NCBI GenBank assembly: GCA_003151425.1
Contig: PLXO01000214.1
Span: 1 to 64,000, forward strand
Length of the DNA: 64,000 nt
Reading direction: 5' to 3'
Origin: Acetobacteraceae bacterium
Lineage (GTDB): Bacteria > Pseudomonadota > Alphaproteobacteria > Acetobacterales > Acetobacteraceae
The notes under the pieces are model-generated. The model saw nothing but the letters and a program-made list of their open reading frames with translations. It did not search any database and was not told the DNA's origin. Both the position numbers and the translations under genes were made by a program. Positions 45,744 to 55,009 of the stretch are shown here, in pieces (the stretch's first letter is position 1; each line of letters opens with the position of its first letter).

Positions 45744-46517
45744 TCAACTCGCGTAGTCGGCTTCCTCGCGGTCCAGGATGCGCCGCCATGCATCGAGGTG
45801 CATCCGCGCATCGACCTTCTGCCCCCATGGGCCGGTCCAACCGCGGCGTGAGCTCTCAGGCAGTTGCCGCAGCTTCTGCCCGGTCGCCATCGCTGTCATC
45901 TGATACATGCAGGTGCGCTCGGCCATGTAGCACTCGTCGAACGCCTCATGCACCGTCGCGCCGGCCACGGTCACCCCGTGCGCACCCATCACCATGATCG
46001 TCTTGTCGCCCATCAGCTCAGCGATGCGGTCGCCTTCCGCGTTGTCGTCCACCGGCGCAGTGGCGTCTGTGTCGTAAACCGTGCGATCGTTCAGCAGCAG
46101 GTTGTTATGGTGCGACAGTGCGAAGCTCGGGTCCTCCAGCAGCGCCAGCGCGGTCAGGTATTGCGGATGCACATGCACGATGCAGGTCGCATTCGGCTTC
46201 TTCAAGTGGAGGCGCGCGTGGATGTGGAACGCCACCTTGCGCAGCTCGCCCTTGCCGCGCAGCACGCGCCCGTCCAGGTCGCACACGATCAGCGAGCTCG
46301 CTGTCAGCTCCCGGAACAAATAGCCGCGTGGGTTGATCAGGAACAGTGGCGGATCGTTCGCCGACCGTTGCGGCAGCATCACCGAGTTGTGGTTGCCGAT
46401 ATGCTCGTTCCACCCCAGCCGCGCGGAGACGCGGAACACTGCCGCCATGTCGCAGCGCAGCCGCCACTCCTCGGCTTCGGCGTCGGTTAAGGTCAGGCTG
46501 TGCAGCACGGCAACCAT
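45744..46517 (-). CDS. Class II aldolase/adducin family protein
   Basis: The 257-residue protein has zinc-binding histidines in CIVHVHPQYLTALALL and in a later MVMGAHGVTVAG block. GNHNSVMLP supplies the phosphate or carboxylate site. Such enzymes cleave or decarboxylate sugar-acid derivatives. The ATG at 46515-46517 gives normal length. It is divergent from a peptide-type binding-protein gene and in line with the racemase-family gene, so the three may serve one pathway. Confidence 0.9.
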   Translation of the reverse strand: MVAVLHSLTLTDAEAEEWRLRCDMAAVFRVSARLGWNEHIGNHNSVMLPQRSANDPPLFLINPRGYLFRELTASSLIVCDLDGRVLRGKGELRKVAFHIHARLHLKKPNATCIVHVHPQYLTALALLEDPSFALSHHNNLLLNDRTVYDTDATAPVDDNAEGDRIAELMGDKTIMVMGAHGVTVAGATVHEAFDECYMAERTCMYQMTAMATGQKLRQLPESSRRGWTGPWGQKVDARMHLDAWRRILDREEADYAS

Positions 46518-46642
46518 GCGTCTTTCTCCTCGCGGGACCGGTAGAATCCTGCGCCGGCCGACCCCGCTTGCCAAGAGCCTTGATCGCGCCACAGCATCGA
46601 CTTGGACCACGCCTGACCGGGCCACGCCTGAGGAGACATGCC

Positions 46643-48208
46643 ATGATCCGCCGCCGAGGCTTCAACGCCGGCCTGCTCGCCGCCAGCCTGCCGCTGCCGG
46701 CCATCGCCCAGAGCGCGGGGGGCACCGGCGAGGGCCGCCGTGGCGGCGACGTCGTGGTGGCGCAGCAGCAGCAGCCGCCGTCGCTGGACTCGCAGACCAC
46801 CACCGCGCAGGCGGCGCGCAACATCAGCCTGCACGTCTACGAATCGTTGTTCACCCGCGACGAGATCAGCAACCCCAAGCCGGAGCTGGCCGAGGGCTAC
46901 GACATGGCCGCCGACGGCATGACCTACCGCATGCCGATCCGCACCGGCGTGAAATTCCACAACGGCAAAGTAATGACCTCGGCCGACGTGAAAGCCAGCA
47001 TGGAGCGCTACGCTAAGGTCGGCGGCTCCGGCGACATCCTGAAATCGGTCGCCGCGATCGAGGCGCCGGATGCAAAAACCGTCGTGTTCAAGATGGCGCA
47101 CGTGTTTCCAGGCTTCATCGAAGGCATCAGCAGCCCGCGCGCGCCCTTCGTGATCATGCCGGAGGAGGAGTGCGGCAAGCCGGCCGGCCAGACCGTGCCG
47201 CCGATGATCGGCACCGGCCCGTTCCGCTTCCTCGAATACCGCCCGGACAGCCACGTGAAGCTGGCGCGCTTCGACGACTATGTGGCCAACACCGCCTACG
47301 ACAAGCGCGACGGCTTCACCGGCCGCAAGATCGCCTATTTCGACACGGTGACGTTCCGTTTCATGCCGGAGGGTGGCGCCCGCACCGCAGGACTGCAGAC
47401 CGGTGAACTGCAGGTGCTGGAATCGCTCGATGTCGCCGCCGCCAAGCGGCTGAAGGATGACAAGAGCATCAGCATCTATCCGGTCATGCCATGGGGGTTC
47501 CTGACCCTGATGATGAATACCAACTGGGGGCTGACGGCGAACCTGGACATCCGCCGCGCCATCCAATCGGCGCTCGATCTGGAGGAGATCGTGGCGATCG
47601 CCTCGGACGGCAACTACCGCCTCGATCCGGCCTGGCAATATGCCGGCACCAATTACTATCCTGGCATCGACGGTCTCGACCGCTTCGCCAGGCCCGATCT
47701 GGCGAAGGCGAAACAACTGCTGCAAGCGGGCGACTACAAGGGCGAGGAATTGCAGCTCGTCGCCGACACCCAGGCGAAGGTGCACCTGGACGCCGGCACG
47801 GTCGCCGCCGAGCAGTTGCGCGCGATCGGCATGAAGGTGAATTTCCGCACGATGGATTGGCCGACGGTGATCGCCACCCGCACCAAGCCGGACGGCTGGA
47901 ACCTGTGGCCGTTGGTGATGGGCATCGAACCCTATGAAGGCCCGTACAACGTCGTCGGCTTTTTCGCCGGACGGCAGACCGTGCAGATCAAGCAGGATCC
48001 GGTGATCGAGGACGCCAACAACAAGCTCGCCACCGTGCTGGACCTCGATGGCCGCCGCGCTGCGGTGAAGGCGTTCCAGGCCCGGCTGTATGACCAGGCG
48101 ATCGCCATCAAGGTCGGCGACGTCGGCAACATCCAGGCGACGCGGTCCAACGTGCGGGGCTACGCGCCGTATCGCATTCCGCGCATGTGGAACTGCTGGT
48201 TCGCCTGA
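46643..48208 (+). CDS. Peptide/opine-type ABC transporter substrate-binding protein (family 5)
   Basis: The 521-residue protein has a twin-arginine-like or Sec signal (RRRGFNAGLLAASLPLPAIA) and a family 5 core: SLHVYESLFTRDEISNPKPE, MTYRMPIRTGVKFHNGKVM, TGPFRFLEYRPDSHVKL and DLDGRRAAVKAFQARLYDQA. Substrates of this family include peptides, opines and glutathione. Two permease genes follow directly. No ATPase gene is found within the window. Confidence 0.94.
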   Translation: MIRRRGFNAGLLAASLPLPAIAQSAGGTGEGRRGGDVVVAQQQQPPSLDSQTTTAQAARNISLHVYESLFTRDEISNPKPELAEGYDMAADGMTYRMPIRTGVKFHNGKVMTSADVKASMERYAKVGGSGDILKSVAAIEAPDAKTVVFKMAHVFPGFIEGISSPRAPFVIMPEEECGKPAGQTVPPMIGTGPFRFLEYRPDSHVKLARFDDYVANTAYDKRDGFTGRKIAYFDTVTFRFMPEGGARTAGLQTGELQVLESLDVAAAKRLKDDKSISIYPVMPWGFLTLMMNTNWGLTANLDIRRAIQSALDLEEIVAIASDGNYRLDPAWQYAGTNYYPGIDGLDRFARPDLAKAKQLLQAGDYKGEELQLVADTQAKVHLDAGTVAAEQLRAIGMKVNFRTMDWPTVIATRTKPDGWNLWPLVMGIEPYEGPYNVVGFFAGRQTVQIKQDPVIEDANNKLATVLDLDGRRAAVKAFQARLYDQAIAIKVGDVGNIQATRSNVRGYAPYRIPRMWNCWFA

Positions 48209-48214
48209 GCCGTC

Positions 48215-49159
48215 TTGCTGCGCCTGCTCTTCCCCCGACTGGTCGCGGCGCTGCCGGTCCTGCTGGTCGTTTCGCTGGTGGCGTTCGGGCTGACGCTGCT
48301 GGTCCCGGGCGACATGGCCGCGGAGATGCTGGGCCCGTCAGCGACCGCGCCCGACCTGGCGCGGCTGCGGCATGAACTGGGTTTGGATGTGCCGCCGCTG
48401 CTGCGCATGGCGCACTGGTATGGCGCGCTGCTGCGCGGCGATCTCGGCCGATCGGTGCTGCTGAACCAGAGCGTCGCCCACGCCATCCTGGAGCGTCTGC
48501 CGGTGACGCTGTCGCTCGCCGGGATTGGCGTGGCGCTGGCGTGCCTTGTGGGCATTCCGCTGGCTCTGCTGGCCGCGGCGAACGCGGGCCGGGCGGCGGA
48601 TCAGGCGGCGATGGGTGCGGCGCTGGCGGGCCTCTCGCTGCCGGATTTCTGGCTCGGTCTCGTATTGATCTGGACCATCGGTGTGAAGCTGGAATGGCTG
48701 CCGACCGGCGGCTGGGTCTCGCCGGTCGATGATCCGTTGGGCTGGCTGCGCGCCATGGCGATGCCGGCCGGCGTGCTCGGCCTGACGCAGCTTGGTCCGA
48801 TCGCGCGCATGACCCGCTCCGCCGCGCTGGAGGTCGCCGGCAGCGACTTCGTGCGCACCGCGCGCGCCAAGGGCCTCGCCGAGCCGCGCGTATTCGCCCG
48901 CCATGTGCTGGGTGCCGCACTGGTGCCGATCCTGACGGTCGCCGGCATCGGCTTCGGCGGGGCGCTGGGCGGGGCGCTGGTGATCGAGCAGGTGTTCAGC
49001 CTGCCCGGTGTCGGCCGGCTGGTGATCGGCGCGGTGCTCCGGCGCGATTGGCCGGTGATCCAGGGCGGCCTGCTGCTGACCGCGACGGTGTTCGTGGCGG
49101 TGAACCTGCTGGTGGACCTGCTGTATCTGTGGGCCGACCCGCGGCTGCGCGAGCGATGA
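48215..49159 (+). CDS. ABC transporter permease (DppB type)
   Basis: The 314-residue inner-membrane protein has about six spans, LLFPRLVAALPVLLVVSLVA at the start, and the coupling EAA-like region ARAKGLAEPRVFARHVLGAA. It starts at a TTG 6 bases after the binding-protein stop. It pairs with the next permease. Confidence 0.93.
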   Translation: MLRLLFPRLVAALPVLLVVSLVAFGLTLLVPGDMAAEMLGPSATAPDLARLRHELGLDVPPLLRMAHWYGALLRGDLGRSVLLNQSVAHAILERLPVTLSLAGIGVALACLVGIPLALLAAANAGRAADQAAMGAALAGLSLPDFWLGLVLIWTIGVKLEWLPTGGWVSPVDDPLGWLRAMAMPAGVLGLTQLGPIARMTRSAALEVAGSDFVRTARAKGLAEPRVFARHVLGAALVPILTVAGIGFGGALGGALVIEQVFSLPGVGRLVIGAVLRRDWPVIQGGLLLTATVFVAVNLLVDLLYLWADPRLRER

Positions 49160-49215
49160 GGCGAAGGGTGGTCCCACCTCCAAGGCTCGTTTCGGCCGGG
49201 CTGTCTCGCCCCTTG

Positions 49216-49323
49216 TCGTCATGGCCGGGCTTGACCCGGCCATCCCCGCCAGCACCGTGCTGCGACGGATGGCCGGGTCACGCTGTGCCCTCGGGCACTT
49301 GACCCCGCGCGCCGACCATGACG
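49216..49323. repeat. REP-type palindrome (family B), full copy between the two permease genes
   Basis: GTCATGGCCGGGCTTGACCC and its partner GGATGGCCGGGTCACG plus a distal GCGCGCCGACCATGACG form a large palindrome. The first ATG of the downstream permease frame (49318) lies in the right end of the repeat. Confidence 0.85.
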
Positions 49324-50208
49324 ATAACGCAATGTCGCCGCGCCGTACTGCGAATTGCCGTCTCTGCACGACGCCGACTGGCGTTGCCGCGCATCATGCT
49401 GCCCCGCGGCATACTGCTCGGCGCTGTGCTGGTCGGCGTGATTCTGCTCGCCGCGCTGCTGGCCGGCTGGCTGGCCCCGTTCGACCCGGTGAAGAACAAC
49501 TACCGCAACCGACTGAGCGCGCCGGATGCGGTCTATTGGCTCGGCACCGATCGTTTCGGCCGCGACGTGCTCAGCCGCATCCTGTTCGGCGCCCGCGTGT
49601 CGTTGCGCATCGGCTTGGCGGTGGCGGCGGGCTCGGGTCTGGCCGGCGGCGCGGTGGGGCTGGTCGCGGGCTGGTGGCGCCGGCTCGATCCGTGGCTGAT
49701 GCGTACGATGGATGGGCTGATGGCATTCCCCGGCATCCTGCTGGCGATTTCACTCGCCGCCACCCTGGGTCCCAGCGAGGCCAACGCGGTGATCGCGCTG
49801 ACCATCGCCACCGCGCCGCGCACTGCGCGGGTGATGCGCGGCGCCGTGCTGGTGGCACGCGCGCAGGACTATGTGGAGGCGGCGCGGGCGGTGGGTGCCG
49901 GCACGCCGCGGCTGCTGGCCCGCCACATCCTGCCGGCGTGCGCCGCGCCATTGGTGGTGCAGCAGACCTACATCTTCGCCGTCGCGGTGCTGGCCGAGGC
50001 GGTGCTGAGTTTTATCGGTGTCGGCCCGCCACCGCCGACGGCGACGCTGGGCGCCATCATCGCCGACGGGCGGGACGTCATCGTCGAGGCGCCGTGGGTG
50101 ACCCTCTTCCCGGGCCTGGTCATTTCGGCCCTGGTGCTGGGGCTGAACCTGCTGGGCGACGGATTGCGCGATGCGCTGGATCCCAGGATGCGACAGATGA
50201 TGCGGTGA
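49318..50208 (+). CDS. ABC transporter permease (DppC type)
   Basis: The 296-residue protein has the N-terminal span ILLGAVLVGVILLAALLAGW, the DppC signature LAPFDPVKNNYRNRLSAPDA, GTDRFGRDVLSRILFGARVS and the EAA loop AARAVGAGTPRLLARHILPA. The start at 49318 lies in a REP palindrome; translation from ATG 49396 (MLPRGILLGA) is the alternative. With the previous two genes it forms an importer that lacks its own ATPase here. Confidence 0.92.
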   Translation: MTITQCRRAVLRIAVSARRRLALPRIMLPRGILLGAVLVGVILLAALLAGWLAPFDPVKNNYRNRLSAPDAVYWLGTDRFGRDVLSRILFGARVSLRIGLAVAAGSGLAGGAVGLVAGWWRRLDPWLMRTMDGLMAFPGILLAISLAATLGPSEANAVIALTIATAPRTARVMRGAVLVARAQDYVEAARAVGAGTPRLLARHILPACAAPLVVQQTYIFAVAVLAEAVLSFIGVGPPPPTATLGAIIADGRDVIVEAPWVTLFPGLVISALVLGLNLLGDGLRDALDPRMRQMMR

Positions 50209-50408
50209 CTGCCGGGGCACGAGTCACCGTCGCGATAACGGTGCGCCTCGATAAGGGGACATAGGCACGAGAATGCCCTTCGCCATCATTCCGCAACAGT
50301 CGGAGAAATGCCGGCTTGCCGGACTGCCGCCGGGGGGCTGATTGAAACTCCGCCGGCGCTCCGGCATGCTGCGGACCTGATGAAATGCCAATCGCATGGA
50401 GGTCGGCG

Positions 50409-50879
50409 ATGCCTGAAAAGTCGGGTTTCGACCCGTTGACACTGCCTGAGAGCAACGCGACGAGCTACCCGGAGGCTTACTGCGCCGCGAACCAGCAGCG
50501 CTGGAACCGTCGCCTCGGCAATCACGCGAACCTTACCAATTTCGGCGTCAATCTCACGCGCATCGTGCCGGGCGGCCAGTCCTCATGCCGCCACGCGCAC
50601 ACGCGGCAGGACGAGTTCATCTATGTCCTGCAGGGCGACGTCGAGCTGGAGACCGATGCCGGCGTGGAACGTCTGTCCGCCGGCATGTGCGCCGGTTTCG
50701 CCGCCGGGACCGGCAACGCGCATCGATTCGTCAACCGCTCCGCCGCGGACGTCCTTCTGCTCGTGGTCGGCGACCGAACCGCCGGCGATGCAGTGAGTTA
50801 TCCGGATGTCGACATGCACGGCCACATGGAACCCGACGGCAAGTTCGTGTTCTCGCACAAGGACGGAACCCCGTACTGA
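50409..50879 (+). CDS. Cupin-domain protein
   Basis: The 156-residue beta-barrel protein has the metal-binding cupin motifs: RHAHTRQDEFIYVLQGDVEL (motif 1, His and Glu ligands) and AGTGNAHRFVNRSAADVLLL (motif 2, His ligand). It starts YPEAYCAANQQRWNRRLGNH. The likely role is an oxygenase or epimerase; the substrate is unknown. The ATG follows CATGGAGGTCGG. Confidence 0.88.
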   Translation: MPEKSGFDPLTLPESNATSYPEAYCAANQQRWNRRLGNHANLTNFGVNLTRIVPGGQSSCRHAHTRQDEFIYVLQGDVELETDAGVERLSAGMCAGFAAGTGNAHRFVNRSAADVLLLVVGDRTAGDAVSYPDVDMHGHMEPDGKFVFSHKDGTPY

Positions 50880-51246
50880 ACGCCCGTTTTCATTCGAGCG
50901 CGTGAAGCGCCGCAACCGGTAGCGGGACTGCGCATCCCAGGACAAAAGGGGCGTAATGCCGGGATGAACCGTGGCGTACTCGCGCACTATGCGGCATATT
51001 CAACTATCGCAGCCTGTTCGTTCTGGATGGCGCCATCGTGCCGGACGCGGTAAGTGTCATGCCAGCCGCCCGAAGGTTTTGCCCATCGCTGGGTCGTTGG
51101 GCGGCTGGTATGAGTCTGGCTTGGCGCGCGGCCCCACGCTGGCTCCTTTGGGCAACCCCGCGCGCGATACGATTGCGGCATTGGCCGAGCGCGCGCGTGC
51201 GCCGCTCGTCGCGGAAGGACGCTGATACAAACGGGGAGGCACTGTG
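50880..51246. other. Intergenic region, nothing recognised
   Basis: In these 367 bp several overlapping open frames exist on both strands but none has a recognisable protein. A GGGGAGGC site before 51247 serves the next gene. Confidence 0.4.
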
Positions 51247-52611
51247 ATGGCAATCGAGCCACTGACGTTTCGCGACCATTTCCTATCGATCTATCAGTCG
51301 GCGATCGGTGACGTCGTACGATCCGGCCTGGACGCGGGAGCGCCGGCACCGGGGCTGGCGAGCGGTATGGTCCGCGCCGCGACGCAGATCGCGACGCTGA
51401 CCGATCAGGGCCATGTGATTCCGTCCGCCGCGCCGCCGAACTTCAGCCAGGACTCGTGGACGGTCGCCCGACTGGCGCTGGAACTGATGCGGGCGAGGGC
51501 CGCCGGGGACGTGACCAAGGCACAGCAGATCGAGGACGAACTGAAGACCGGCGGCTACGACCCGGGGTGGGCGGAAACCGTCGCCGACTACGTCAACTAC
51601 TTTGGTCTGGACGGCAGCCGCGCGCGGATCCCTTACATCCCGCCGAACGCAGCCATGCAGCCGTTGCCGATGCCATCGACGGCCACCGTTGCATTGATCG
51701 CCGACTGGGGAACCGGCACCGCCGCGGCAATAAACCTGCTGAAGGGCGTCGCGCTGCAGAAGCCCGACATCCTCATTCATCTTGGCGACATCTACTATTC
51801 GGGCACACCGGCCGAATGCGACGCCAACTTCAAGCGCATCATCGATCAGGTGTTCGGCCGCACCGGCGCGGCGACCGATATCCCGGTGTTCACCATGCCG
51901 GGGAATCACGACATGTACTCCGGCGGAAAGGGCTACTACGGCCTGTTGCAGACCCTCAATGCGCCGCCGATGCAGCAGCCAGCGAGCTTCTTCTGCCTGC
52001 GCGACACGACGGCGCAACGTTGGCAGTTCATTGCGATGGACACCGGGCTGCACGACTATGACCCGTTCAAGGTCACCAAGGTGGTTACGTTCCTGGAAAA
52101 GCCTGAGGAAGACTGGCTCACCGCGCGCATCGCCGAATTCCCCGGCAAGACAATCCTGTTGTCGCATCATCAGTTTTTCTCAGCCTTCGCGCAGATCGGT
52201 GCGCCGCTGGAGGATGGAGCGTTGACCCCGTACAATCCGTCGCTGGACTTGAGTTTCAAGCGATTCCAGGCGGCCGCACCCGGGCGGATTGCCGCATGGT
52301 TCTGGGGTCATGAGCACACATTGACCGTGTACGGCTCGTATCGCGGATTGGACAAGGGCAGATGCATCGGTCATGGCGGCGTTCCGGTACTGACCGGCAC
52401 CGGCAGTACCGAGCTGACGAATCTCAAGGATCCGCCGACGTTCCTGAAAGTGGACCTGGGCGTTGACGACCACATCTACGCGCACGGCTTCGCCATCGTG
52501 CGGTTGCAGGCGGATGGCACGGCCACCGCGTCCTACTTCCAGGACATCGACTTCAGCAAGCCGATGTTCACCGAACCGCTTCAATCAGAAGCCTCCACCG
52601 CCGCCGTGTAG
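51247..52611 (+). CDS. Calcineurin-like metallophosphoesterase
   Basis: The 454-residue protein carries the two-metal phosphoesterase motifs in order: LIADWGTG (D), LIHLGDIYYSG (GD), MPGNHDMY (GNHD), LLSHHQFF (H) and FWGHEHTL (GHxH). The N-terminal 140 residues are helical and unassigned. There is no signal peptide, so it is probably cytosolic. A GTG at 51244 precedes the chosen ATG. The function could be phosphomonoesterase, phosphodiesterase or nucleotide hydrolysis. Confidence 0.92.
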   Translation: MAIEPLTFRDHFLSIYQSAIGDVVRSGLDAGAPAPGLASGMVRAATQIATLTDQGHVIPSAAPPNFSQDSWTVARLALELMRARAAGDVTKAQQIEDELKTGGYDPGWAETVADYVNYFGLDGSRARIPYIPPNAAMQPLPMPSTATVALIADWGTGTAAAINLLKGVALQKPDILIHLGDIYYSGTPAECDANFKRIIDQVFGRTGAATDIPVFTMPGNHDMYSGGKGYYGLLQTLNAPPMQQPASFFCLRDTTAQRWQFIAMDTGLHDYDPFKVTKVVTFLEKPEEDWLTARIAEFPGKTILLSHHQFFSAFAQIGAPLEDGALTPYNPSLDLSFKRFQAAAPGRIAAWFWGHEHTLTVYGSYRGLDKGRCIGHGGVPVLTGTGSTELTNLKDPPTFLKVDLGVDDHIYAHGFAIVRLQADGTATASYFQDIDFSKPMFTEPLQSEASTAAV

Positions 52612-52698
52612 GGGGCTGCGATCCAGGCCGGCCGTTTGGACCAAAGAAGATCGGGATCGCGGCTGGCGCCAGCCGGGGCACGATGCCATGTAGCGCGC

Positions 52699-53331
52699 AT
52701 GCACCGTCGCGCCCTGCTTGCCCTGCCCCTGCTGCTCGCCACGCCTCGCCCGGCCCAGGCCCAGCGCGCGGCCGGTTTTCAGCCCACCGCGCAGGATCGC
52801 GCCGACCTTGCCCGCATCGAGGCGAACCTGAACAGCCTGCGCACGCTGAAGGCGCATTTCCTGCAGGTCGCGCCGGACGGCGGCATCAGCGAGGGCACCG
52901 CCTGGCTGGAGCGGCCGGGTCGCATGCGCTTCCAGTATAACCCGCCGGCGCCGTTCCTGCTGGTCGCCGCGAGCGGGCTGCTGGTGTTCCACGACAGCCA
53001 GCTCAATCAGACCAGCAATGTCTTCCTGTCGCAGACGCCGCTTGGCATCCTGCTGGCCGACAAGGTCATGCTGTCGGGCGATGTGACGGTGACCGGCATG
53101 GAGCGCCAGCCAGGTCAGATCCAGGTCAGCCTGGTCCGCACCGCCAGCCCCTCGGACGGCACGCTGACGCTGATCTTCGCGGACAATCCGCTGACCCTGC
53201 GGCAATGGACCGTGCTGGACGCGCAGCGCAAGGAGACCCGGGTGACGCTGTACAACGTCGAGCTCGGCGGCAGCTTCGACCCGGCGCTGTTCAACGTCGC
53301 CACGCCGCTGCCGAACCAGGGCAATGGTTGA
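52699..53331 (+). CDS. lolA: Outer-membrane lipoprotein carrier protein LolA family
   Basis: The 210-residue periplasmic chaperone moves lipoproteins from LolCDE to the outer membrane. It has a short signal (RRALLALPLLLATPRPAQA), LKAHFLQVAPDGGISEGTAW, GRMRFQYNPPAPFLLVAASG and LTLRQWTVLDAQRKETRVTL, which match LolA. The ATG at 52699 follows a start-site region with no strong RBS. It overlaps the SDR gene by 8 bases. Confidence 0.93.
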   Translation: MHRRALLALPLLLATPRPAQAQRAAGFQPTAQDRADLARIEANLNSLRTLKAHFLQVAPDGGISEGTAWLERPGRMRFQYNPPAPFLLVAASGLLVFHDSQLNQTSNVFLSQTPLGILLADKVMLSGDVTVTGMERQPGQIQVSLVRTASPSDGTLTLIFADNPLTLRQWTVLDAQRKETRVTLYNVELGGSFDPALFNVATPLPNQGNG

Positions 53332-54178
53332 TCCGGTGCACGCCGGCGTCCAGCCCGGGATCAGTTTGGGCGTCCCATCGAACGTCCCACTGGGCGTCCC
53401 ACTGGGCGTCCCACCGGGGATCCCGCGCGCCGCGCTCGTGACGGGTGCCGCGCGGCGGCTTGGCCGGGCCATCGCGCTCGGTCTGGCCGAGGCAGGCTTC
53501 GCGGTCGCCGTGCACAGCCACACCAGCTCGGCGGACGCCGAAGCCACCTGCGCGATGATCCGCCGGCAGGGACGCGACGCCGTTCCGCTGCGCGCGGACC
53601 TGACGCGCGAGGCCGAGGTGACCGGTCTGCTGCCGGCAGCCGAAGCGGCGCTGGGACCGCTCGGCGTGCTGGTCAACAACGCCAGCGTCTTCGAGCGCGA
53701 CGAGTGGCACGACGCCACCCGCACCTCCTGGGACCGCCACATCGAGGTCAATCTGCGCGCGCCCTTCGTGCTGATGCAGGATTTCGCCCGCCGCCTGCCG
53801 CCCCAGGCCGAGGGCGCGGTGGTCAACCTGCTCGACCAGCGCGTTTGGTCGCTGACCCAGCATTTCGTGTCGTACACGGTCTCCAAGGCCGCGCTGTGGG
53901 CGCTGACCCAGACCATGGCGCTGGCGCTGGCGCCGCGCATCCGGGTGAACGCCGTCGGCCCCGGCCCGGCGCTGCCCAACGCACGCCAGACCGAGGCGCA
54001 ATACGCCAGCCAGTCCGCCTCGGTGCCGCTCGGCCACGGCACAAACCCCGCGGAGGTCGCGCGCGCGGTGATCGCCATCCTGGGCTTGCCGGCGATGACC
54101 GGGCAGATGATCGCGCTCGACGGCGGTCAGCACCTGCAATGGGGCGCCGCGCGCCCCGCCCCGCCGGCCGACGATTAG
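53324..54178 (+). CDS. SDR-family oxidoreductase, pteridine reductase-like
   Basis: The 284-residue protein has ALVTGAARRLGRAIALGLAE (nucleotide site), VNNASVFERDEWHD, and YTVSKAALWALT (catalytic YxxxK). Pairing with folB downstream suggests a dihydromonapterin or dihydrofolate reductase (FolM-like) role, not fatty-acid synthesis. The first 35 residues are an unusual repeat, GVPS NVPL GVPL GVPP GIPR, encoded by 12-bp units. Translation might begin later, at the Rossmann start. Confidence 0.85.
   Translation: MVDPVHAGVQPGISLGVPSNVPLGVPLGVPPGIPRAALVTGAARRLGRAIALGLAEAGFAVAVHSHTSSADAEATCAMIRRQGRDAVPLRADLTREAEVTGLLPAAEAALGPLGVLVNNASVFERDEWHDATRTSWDRHIEVNLRAPFVLMQDFARRLPPQAEGAVVNLLDQRVWSLTQHFVSYTVSKAALWALTQTMALALAPRIRVNAVGPGPALPNARQTEAQYASQSASVPLGHGTNPAEVARAVIAILGLPAMTGQMIALDGGQHLQWGAARPAPPADD
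53364..53425 (+). repeat. 12-bp repeat expansion at the start of the SDR gene
   Basis: Units GGCGTCCCATCG, AACGTCCCACTG, GGCGTCCCACTG, GGCGTCCCACCG and GGGATCCCGCGC follow one another and encode xVPx tetrapeptides ahead of the Rossmann fold. Confidence 0.9.
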
Positions 54179-54187
54179 GAGGCTTCC

Positions 54188-54628
54188 ATGGAGACCCCCC
54201 GCATCGCCGACGCCGCACGGGGCCTACGCCACGTTTTCCTGCGCGATCTGGTGCTGCCGGCCAGCATCGGCGTGCATCCGCATGAACACGCCGCCGTCCA
54301 GCGGGTGCGGATCAACGTCGACCTTGGCGTGGAGGACGACAGCGCCCGCGCCCTGTCGCGCGCGAGTGTCGGCCGCCCCGGGGTCGGCCGCGATGACCTG
54401 CGCCGGGTGGTGGACTACGAGGGCGTGGCCGACGCCGTGCGCGCCATCGTCGCCGCCGGGCACGTGATGCTGGTCGAGACCCTGGCCGAGCGGATCGCCG
54501 AATCCTGCCTGGCGGATCCTCGGGTGCACCTGGCGCGGGTGCGGGTGGAGAAGCTGGATGTGTTCGCGGACGCGGCCTCCGCCGGCGTGGAGATCGAGCG
54601 CCGTCGGGCGGATTTGTCCACCCGCTGA
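54188..54628 (+). CDS. folB: Dihydroneopterin aldolase
   Basis: The 146-residue enzyme of folate synthesis has VFLRDLVLPASIGVHPHEHA, VVDYEGVADAVRAIVAAGHV and LVETLAERIAESCL, with the catalytic Glu and Lys regions (VRVEKLDVFADA) present. Its gene starts 9 bases after the SDR gene. Confidence 0.94.
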   Translation: METPRIADAARGLRHVFLRDLVLPASIGVHPHEHAAVQRVRINVDLGVEDDSARALSRASVGRPGVGRDDLRRVVDYEGVADAVRAIVAAGHVMLVETLAERIAESCLADPRVHLARVRVEKLDVFADAASAGVEIERRRADLSTR

Positions 54629-55009
54629 CGCCGCACCATCACATTACAGCGAGATGGCGGAATGTGTTAATCGGATGACACTGTCCCCTACGCGATAATC
54701 AACAAAATCAATGAGTTGAGTTTTGCGTGAAAAGTTAGTCAATGTTGTGGGAGGCCAGAGAACAAGCGGCTTTCGACACCATCGCCCAGCATTTGCCCAC
54801 AAACTTATCCACAGACTTTTGGGGATATCGAGCGGCCCCGAACTTTTCTCCCCCTCCCCTTGAGGGCTTGGGCCGCGAAGCGGACCAAGGTTGGGGGAGG
54901 GGTCACGCGGTGTGAGCTTCGGCACGACCCTGGCACCAACCCCTCCCCCCTAACCTTGGTCCGCTTCGCGGCCCAAGCCCTCAAGGGGAGGGGGAGAGAG
55001 CGTTGGCTT
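54629..55009. repeat. AT-rich stretch with one DnaA-box-like site and family A repeat copy
   Basis: From 54650 to 54840 the DNA is unusually AT-rich for this genome and contains one TTATCCACA at 54805-54813, the DnaA-box consensus. A single box is not an origin. From 54845 to 55000 the largest family A repeat copy follows, with the CTTGGGCCGCGAAGCGGACC pattern on both arms. Confidence 0.65.

Noticed and set aside
54805-54813. TTATCCACA in an AT-rich stretch as a replication origin
   Set aside because: Only one box is present; no cluster of boxes, no dnaA, parA or hemE genes and no AT-rich unwinding module next to it.
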